A stretch of DNA of 64,000 bases, from assembly GCF_025628985.1 (NCBI RefSeq), contig NZ_JAOTEM010000001.1, positions 1,674,001-1,738,000 of the forward strand, given 5' to 3'. The notes below the pieces were generated by a model, which saw nothing but the letters and a program-made list of their open reading frames with translations, had not been told where the DNA came from and made no database searches. Of the stretch, positions 59,100 to 64,000 are shown piece after piece (positions within the stretch are counted from its first letter, which is position 1; each line of letters begins with the position of its first letter). Made by a program: the position numbers and the translations under genes. The stretch comes from Chryseobacterium edaphi (GTDB lineage: Bacteria > Bacteroidota > Bacteroidia > Flavobacteriales > Weeksellaceae).

Positions 59100-59168
59100 T
59101 TTCCCCAACACTAAAGGGTGGAAACTTTTCCTACACATCAAATTTGACTCCCTTTAGTGTTGGGGAAA
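59100..59168. repeat. Large palindrome with 19-bp perfect arms
   Basis: TTTCCCCAACACTAAAGGG (59100-59118) and its exact reverse complement at 59150-59168 enclose a 31-base loop. It is GC-richer than its surroundings and stands in the 334-base gap between metQ and the GH3 gene. It could stabilise the metQ mRNA end or be a mobile repeat. The rest of the gap has only the GH3 promoter. Confidence 0.75.
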
Positions 59169-59263
59169 ACAAATTTGCATTCTATATTAAATAAAAACAA
59201 TCATTAGGTTACATTAATTCAACATCATAATAACCATTTAATAACCAAAATACATTTTCTCAT

Positions 59264-59295
59264 TTTGAGATAATAAATATTTTTGTGTATTTTTG
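59264..59295 (+). promoter_or_regulatory. Consensus promoter of the GH3 beta-glucosidase gene
   Basis: TTTG (59264-59267), a 20-base spacer and TATTTTTG (59288-59295) match the Bacteroidetes consensus. The ATG at 59321 follows with a leader of about 20 bases. Confidence 0.7.
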
Positions 59296-59320
59296 TTAGC
59301 AATCAATAAAAAGGTTTTTT

Positions 59321-61582
59321 ATGTTAAAGAAAACTGCCATTGTAGGTTTATTCACACTAATATCTGCTTATTCTATGGCTCAAAATACAACTCTTCCCAT
59401 TTATTTAGACGAATCAAAACCCGTTGAGCAACGAGTTCAGGATGCGCTTTCGAGAATGACTTTACAAGAAAAAGTGGCGATGCTTCATGCACAGTCAAAA
59501 TTCAGTTCACCCGGAGTTCCAAGATTGGGAATTCCTGAATTCTGGACGACAGACGGTCCTCACGGAGTAAGACCTGAAGTAATGTGGGACGAATGGAATC
59601 AAGCTGGATGGACGAATGATTCAATTATTGCCTACCCTGCTTTAACCGCTTTATCCGCAACATGGAACAAAAAAATGTCATGGAATTACGGTAAAGCTTT
59701 AGGCGAAGAAGCACGTTACAGAAAGAAAGATATTCTTCTCGGTCCAGGAGTTAACATTTACAGAACGCCACTTAACGGAAGAAATTTTGAATATATGGGT
59801 GAAGATCCTTACTTAACCTCTAAAATGGTGGTTCCTTATATCAAAGGGGTTCAGTCAAATGGAGTTGCAACTTCTGTAAAGCATTACGCGCTTAATAATC
59901 AGGAAATGTTCCGTCATACGAGTAATGTGAATGTTGATGAGAGGACACTATATGAAATTTATCTTCCACCATTTAAAGCGGCGGTGACAGAAGGAGATTC
60001 GTGGACAATTATGGGAGCTTATGATATGTACAAAGGTCAATATGCAAGTCAGAACCAATATCTTTTGAATGATATTCTTAAAAAAGAATGGGGCTATAAA
60101 GGTGTTGTGGTTTCAGATTGGGGAGCAGTAAATAATACCGAACAGGCCATTCACAATGGATTAGATCTAGAATTTGGAAGCTGGACCAACGGACTTTCTG
60201 CAGGAACCAAAAATGCATACGATAATTATTACTTAGCGCAACCTTATTTAAATTTAATTAAAGAAGGAAAAGTAGGAACCAAAGAACTGGATGATAAAGT
60301 AACGAGACTTTTGAATCTGGCTTATAAAACCACAATGAATACGAAGAAGCCTTTCGGAAACGTAGCTTCTGAAGAACATAGAGCCGTTGCCAAAGAAATC
60401 GGTGAAGAAGGAATCGTTCTCTTAAAAAATCAGGGGAATGTACTTCCGATCGATTTAAATAAAGCTAAAAAAATTGCGGTCATTGGTGAAAATGCCATCA
60501 AAATTATGACTGTTGGTGGTGGTTCTTCTTCATTAAAAGTAAAATACGAAACTTTACCTTTAGACGGAATTAAAGCGAGATTCGGAAAACAGGCAGATGT
60601 ACAGTTTGCAAGAGGTTACGTTGGTGATATTGGCGGTGAATACAATGGTGTAAAATCCGGACAAGATCTGAAAGACAATCGTTCAGCAGACGAATTATTG
60701 AATGAAGCAGTTGAGTTGGCAAAAAAATCTGATTATGTGATTTTCGTTGGAGGTTTAAATAAATCTGACTTTCAGGACAGTGAAGGAAACGACAGAAAAA
60801 GTTATGGTTTACCTTACAATCAGGACAATGTGATTGCTGCTTTAGCAAAAGCCAATAAGAATTTTGCCGTGGTTTTGGTTTCAGGAAATGCCGTTGCAAT
60901 GCCGTGGATTAAAGATGTTCCTACCGTTTTGCAATCTTGGTATTTAGGTTCAGAAGCAGGAAATTCTATTGCTTCTGTGTTGGCAGGTGATGCCAATCCT
61001 TCAGGAAAACTGCCTTTCTCTTTCCCTGTGAAACTGGAAGATAATTCAGCTCATGTAATGGGAGAATATCCCGGAAATAAAGAAGAATTAGCTGCTGGAA
61101 AAGGAAAAGATCAGAAGAACCCAATCAATATCACTTACAACGAAGGAATTTTCGTTGGTTATCGTTGGCATGATACAAAAAAAATTAAACCACTATTCAG
61201 TTTCGGACATGGTTTAAGCTACACTACCTTTGAATTTGGAAAAGCTAAAGCTGATAAGACAATGATTAGCCAAGACGACAAAATTACCTTTACAGTAAAT
61301 TTAAAAAATACGGGTAAAAAAGCAGGAGCTGAAGTAGTTCAATTATACATCACTGATCTGAAATCATCAGTTCAAAGACCTACAAAAGAGCTGAAAGGTT
61401 TTGAGAAAGTATTTTTAAATCCTGGTGAAGAAAAAGAAGTGAGTATTACGATTGATAAATCGGCTTTAAGTTTCTTTGATGTAGACAAACACGAATGGGT
61501 GGCAGAACCGGGCGATTTTGAAGCTTTAATCGGAAATTCGTCTGATGCAATTAAAACAAAAGTAAAATTTACATTAAAATAA
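59321..61582 (+). CDS. Glycoside hydrolase family 3 beta-glucosidase
   Basis: A 753-residue secreted enzyme. The signal peptide ends near SYSMAQ (residue 21). The GH3 barrel, residues 30-340, has EFWTTDGPHGVRPEV, GVNIYRTPLNGRNFEYMGEDPYL, VKHYALNNQE and the nucleophile D266 in GVVVSDWGAV. The alpha/beta sandwich (about 360-560) with GGGSSSLK and GLNKSDFQDSEGNDRKSYGLP is followed by a fibronectin-III-like end (YTTFEFGKAKADK to GNSSDAIKTK). It cleaves beta-linked glucose or related sugars from oligosaccharides. It has a consensus promoter and a terminator, so it is monocistronic. It is a different subfamily from the PA14 type at 20672. Confidence 0.92.
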   Translation: MLKKTAIVGLFTLISAYSMAQNTTLPIYLDESKPVEQRVQDALSRMTLQEKVAMLHAQSKFSSPGVPRLGIPEFWTTDGPHGVRPEVMWDEWNQAGWTNDSIIAYPALTALSATWNKKMSWNYGKALGEEARYRKKDILLGPGVNIYRTPLNGRNFEYMGEDPYLTSKMVVPYIKGVQSNGVATSVKHYALNNQEMFRHTSNVNVDERTLYEIYLPPFKAAVTEGDSWTIMGAYDMYKGQYASQNQYLLNDILKKEWGYKGVVVSDWGAVNNTEQAIHNGLDLEFGSWTNGLSAGTKNAYDNYYLAQPYLNLIKEGKVGTKELDDKVTRLLNLAYKTTMNTKKPFGNVASEEHRAVAKEIGEEGIVLLKNQGNVLPIDLNKAKKIAVIGENAIKIMTVGGGSSSLKVKYETLPLDGIKARFGKQADVQFARGYVGDIGGEYNGVKSGQDLKDNRSADELLNEAVELAKKSDYVIFVGGLNKSDFQDSEGNDRKSYGLPYNQDNVIAALAKANKNFAVVLVSGNAVAMPWIKDVPTVLQSWYLGSEAGNSIASVLAGDANPSGKLPFSFPVKLEDNSAHVMGEYPGNKEELAAGKGKDQKNPINITYNEGIFVGYRWHDTKKIKPLFSFGHGLSYTTFEFGKAKADKTMISQDDKITFTVNLKNTGKKAGAEVVQLYITDLKSSVQRPTKELKGFEKVFLNPGEEKEVSITIDKSALSFFDVDKHEWVAEPGDFEALIGNSSDAIKTKVKFTLK

Positions 61583-61597
61583 ATTATTGTTTTTCAT

Positions 61598-61640
61598 AAA
61601 AAATCCCGGCACTTCGAAAACCTCAGTGGACGGGATTTTT
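61598..61640. terminator. Bidirectional terminator after the GH3 gene
   Basis: AAATCCCG (61601-61608) pairs with CGGGATTT (61631-61638), with extra CAC/GTG pairing inside. T runs lie on both strands, and the aldo/keto reductase gene converges at 61662. Confidence 0.8.
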
Positions 61641-61661
61641 ATTTGTTTAAATTTTGAGTCG

Positions 61662-62606
61662 TTATTGACTCACTGTATTCAAAAGTTCAATATCATCAGA
61701 ACTCAAACTTAATTCGGGAGCTTGGAATAATGTTTTCAGCTGTGATTCGCTTGTTGCACTTACAATTGGAGCCGTAACTAAGGGATTTGCCAACAGCCAA
61801 GCCAAAGCAACAGAAGCCTGCGTTGTTTCATGCTTTTCGCTGATTTGATCTAAAGCTTTTAAAACCTCGATTCCTTTATCGTTAAGATATTTTCTCACAC
61901 CTTCACCTCTTGCACTTTTCGCGAGATCTTCTTCCGTTCTGTATTTTCCAGTCAGAAATCCTGCTGCTAAAGACCAGTAAGTAAAAACACTGAGATCGTA
62001 TTCTTTTACTAGACCTGCATATTCATTTTCAAATTTTTCTCTTTCCAATAAATTATAATGCGGCTGCAAAGCAACATATTTTGGAAGATTATTTTTTTCT
62101 GCAAATTCAAAAGACTCTTTTAACCTTTCGGGAGAAACATTGGATGCAGCAATATAACGAACTTTCCCCGCCTTGATGATTTCATCGTAAGCTTCTAAAG
62201 TTTCTGCAACCGGAGTTTTATTGTCATCAAAATGAGTATAATATAAATCAATATGATCCGTTTGAAGCCTCGATAACGATTCATCCACAGATTTTAGAAT
62301 ATGTTTTTTGCTGATGTCGAAACCATGTTCTTTGGTTTCAGAACCTACTTTCGTTGCAATAACTAAATCATTCCGGTTTCCTTTCTCCTTCATCCACTTA
62401 CCGATGATTTCTTCAGATTGTCCACCTTTTCCATTGACCCACCATGAATAAGTATCTGCAGTATCCACAAAATTAAAACCAGCTCCAGCGAACTGATCTA
62501 AAATATTGAAAGATTCTTTTTCATCCAAAGTCCAGCCAAAAACATTCCCACCAAAATTAATTGGAGCTACTGACAAATCTGTATTTTTAATTTTTCTCTT
62601 TTCCAT
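61662..62606 (-). CDS. Aldo/keto reductase
   Basis: A 314-residue NADPH-dependent reductase of the AKR superfamily, related to the voltage-channel-beta-like group. The catalytic tetrad is the Asp and Tyr in VDTADTYSWW, the Lys in LVIATKVGS, and the His in YYTHFDD. The conserved NADPH segment SERLKESFEF and GFLTGKYR are also present. It should reduce aldehydes or ketones in the cytosol; the substrate is unknown. The neighbour upstream is a divergent PAS-domain sensor with a 277-base gap. Confidence 0.9.
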   Translation of the reverse strand: MEKRKIKNTDLSVAPINFGGNVFGWTLDEKESFNILDQFAGAGFNFVDTADTYSWWVNGKGGQSEEIIGKWMKEKGNRNDLVIATKVGSETKEHGFDISKKHILKSVDESLSRLQTDHIDLYYTHFDDNKTPVAETLEAYDEIIKAGKVRYIAASNVSPERLKESFEFAEKNNLPKYVALQPHYNLLEREKFENEYAGLVKEYDLSVFTYWSLAAGFLTGKYRTEEDLAKSARGEGVRKYLNDKGIEVLKALDQISEKHETTQASVALAWLLANPLVTAPIVSATSESQLKTLFQAPELSLSSDDIELLNTVSQ

Positions 62607-62883
62607 ATCTCTATTTTATAATTTTAAGTTTTGATGTACTAATTTACAAAGGATATTATGTTTTATAATCTTTACGAAACATTAAAATTTGATGGCTATG
62701 ATAGAGAAAATAAATATTAATATTAGTGATTATGATAATAATATTTAAAAATTTCAAACAAAAATTGAAATGCATCTTTAATAATTAATCTCAAAAAAAT
62801 TTTCTCTAATTTCATTTAAATTAGTTTATAAAGTTGCACTAAAATCTATCTTTATCTACCTTAGCATTCAATACTATTTTTAA

Positions 62884-64000
62884 ATGAATTTAGCTGATAA
62901 TCACCTTTTAGATACTGTTATCAATAGCTCACCGATAGGAATTTGCATTGTGAATGCAGATAATTTTATTGTGGAGAAAGTCAATGATAAGTTTGGTCAA
63001 CTTCATGGAAATCCGAATGATTTAATCGCAGGAAAATCTTTTGATGATCTGTTTCCAAAAAAAAATGTATTAGATAAGAAAATCATATCTGATGTGGTTA
63101 AAAATAAGGAAACTCTTTACGCAGATGAAATAAATTTAATTTTAAAAATTAATGACAGAATTAAAGAAACTAAATGTTCACCTGTATATGTGCCAATTTT
63201 TGATAACAGTGACATTGTAGTGAAAGTTGCCATTTGGATGATCGAAAATGCACCAAGTAAAAATGAAGCTGAATCGCAAACAAAAGAAGATGCAATTATA
63301 GAAAAGGAGCGAAAACGCACCAATGCATTACTCAATGAAATTCCTACAGGTATTGCAATATTATCAGGTAAGGATTTTATTTTTGAGTCAGCAAATCCTA
63401 TGTATCAGTCTTTAGTTCCCTCCAGAACTCTCATGGGAAAACCATTTTTGGATGCACTTCCAGAGTTACGCGGATCAGAATTGGAAAAGGCACTGAAAAC
63501 AGTATTTGAAGATGGTGTCTCATTAAGTTTCAATGACGATCTCGTTCCTTTTTCCGATTTAGAATCAGGTGAACCTGAAGAAAGATATTTTTCTTACAGG
63601 CTGATTCCCAGATTTGATGCTGAAGGATCAGTTGATGGAATATTTATATTTACATCGGAGGTAACTCATGTACTTAATAATAAATTAGGATTAGACCGAA
63701 CCAGTAATAATCTGAATCAAATTATCAATATGCTCCCTGCGTCTGTGGTGATCATTCGATATGACGAACTTATTGTTGAGATGATCAATGATTCCAATCT
63801 TGCCTATTGGAAGAAAACGCGTGATGAAGTAGTTGGAAGACCATTCCTTGAAATTTTACCGGATCTTGCAGATCAGCCATTTGCAGGACAACTAAGAAGA
63901 GTAATGCAGACTGGCGAAATCATTGATATAAAAGAAAGTCCTGTCCTATTTACCGAACCTGATGGAACTATCCGTGAGACTTTTGTTGATTATACGTATC
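62884..64000 (+). CDS. Multi-PAS sensor protein, probably histidine kinase (partial, 3' end beyond window)
   Basis: The ATG at 62884 (MNLADNHLLDTVINSSPIGICIV) opens 372 in-frame codons to the window end without stop. At least three PAS folds are visible. The first lies at about 8-120 (NADNFIVEKVNDKFGQLHG), the second at about 145-260 (LLNEIPTGIAILSGKDFIFESANPMYQSLVP), and the third from about 280 (IINMLPASVVIIRYDELIVEMINDSN and VGRPFLEILPDLADQPF). No membrane segment is seen so far, so sensing may be cytosolic. A kinase or GGDEF output would lie beyond 64000; in flavobacteria a histidine kinase is most likely. Confidence 0.75.
   Translation, partial: MNLADNHLLDTVINSSPIGICIVNADNFIVEKVNDKFGQLHGNPNDLIAGKSFDDLFPKKNVLDKKIISDVVKNKETLYADEINLILKINDRIKETKCSPVYVPIFDNSDIVVKVAIWMIENAPSKNEAESQTKEDAIIEKERKRTNALLNEIPTGIAILSGKDFIFESANPMYQSLVPSRTLMGKPFLDALPELRGSELEKALKTVFEDGVSLSFNDDLVPFSDLESGEPEERYFSYRLIPRFDAEGSVDGIFIFTSEVTHVLNNKLGLDRTSNNLNQIINMLPASVVIIRYDELIVEMINDSNLAYWKKTRDEVVGRPFLEILPDLADQPFAGQLRRVMQTGEIIDIKESPVLFTEPDGTIRETFVDYTY

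Overview
The window looks like chromosomal DNA of a flavobacterium, most likely Chryseobacterium or a close relative. The reasons are: AT-rich DNA; almost no Shine-Dalgarno sequences but many TAnnTTTG -7 boxes, the Bacteroidetes promoter signature; a GldA-type ABC ATPase; a SusC-type plug domain; a fused E1 alpha/beta 2-oxoacid dehydrogenase; and many lipoproteins with Bacteroidetes-type signal peptides. This placement is inferred from gene content. No rRNA, tRNA, CRISPR array, prophage or transposase was seen.

Left part (1-11.3 kb): an accessory-looking block of small redox and stress enzymes. The plus strand carries an SRPBCC-like protein, a lipocalin-like protein, a quinone oxidoreductase, a two-cupin oxalate decarboxylase-like enzyme, a DUF1275 membrane protein, a peroxiredoxin, a cytosolic DsbA-like protein and a cofactor-free haloperoxidase-type hydrolase. 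The minus strand carries a PNPOx-like protein, a truncated nitroreductase, a SnoaL-like protein, a secreted VOC-SnoaL fusion and a frameshifted short-chain dehydrogenase. Two plus-strand genes share an ungapped duplicated promoter, and two minus-strand genes share a leader motif.

Middle (11.6-35.7 kb): GldA-like ATPase, adenine deaminase, patatin-like lipase, YvbH-like PH protein and dihydrolipoyl dehydrogenase. Next come carbohydrate genes (PQQ sugar dehydrogenase-like lipoprotein, GH3 with PA14 insert, GH29 fucosidase). They are followed by a GbsR-controlled membrane-lipid-type cluster with a fatty acid desaturase, and by an ECF sigma locus whose partner fuses an anti-sigma-like tail, a TonB/SusC plug domain and a von Willebrand A domain. 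A bleomycin-hydrolase-like peptidase ends this part.

Right part (35.7-64 kb): mainly housekeeping genes. These are the branched-chain 2-oxoacid dehydrogenase E1, polyprenyl synthase, rlmN, queA, AIM24, deoxyinosine glycosylase, S9 peptidase, thioesterase, DbpA-like helicase with a DEFD motif II, MerR regulator, four-fold HhH protein, topoisomerase III and a metallophosphoesterase. They are followed by a methionine-uptake operon (EamA-metN-metI-metQ), a GH3 beta-glucosidase, an aldo/keto reductase and the start of a multi-PAS sensor protein cut by the window edge.

The two most interesting items are (1) a Met/Cys-rich 34-codon leader peptide with terminator, competing antiterminator and a palindromic operator in front of the methionine transporter operon, and (2) the ECF sigma / plug-vWA fusion / vWA-thrombospondin lipoprotein locus, with a similar ECF-like promoter in front of both transcription units. 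At least five families of palindromic or terminal-inverted-repeat intergenic elements are scattered through the window.
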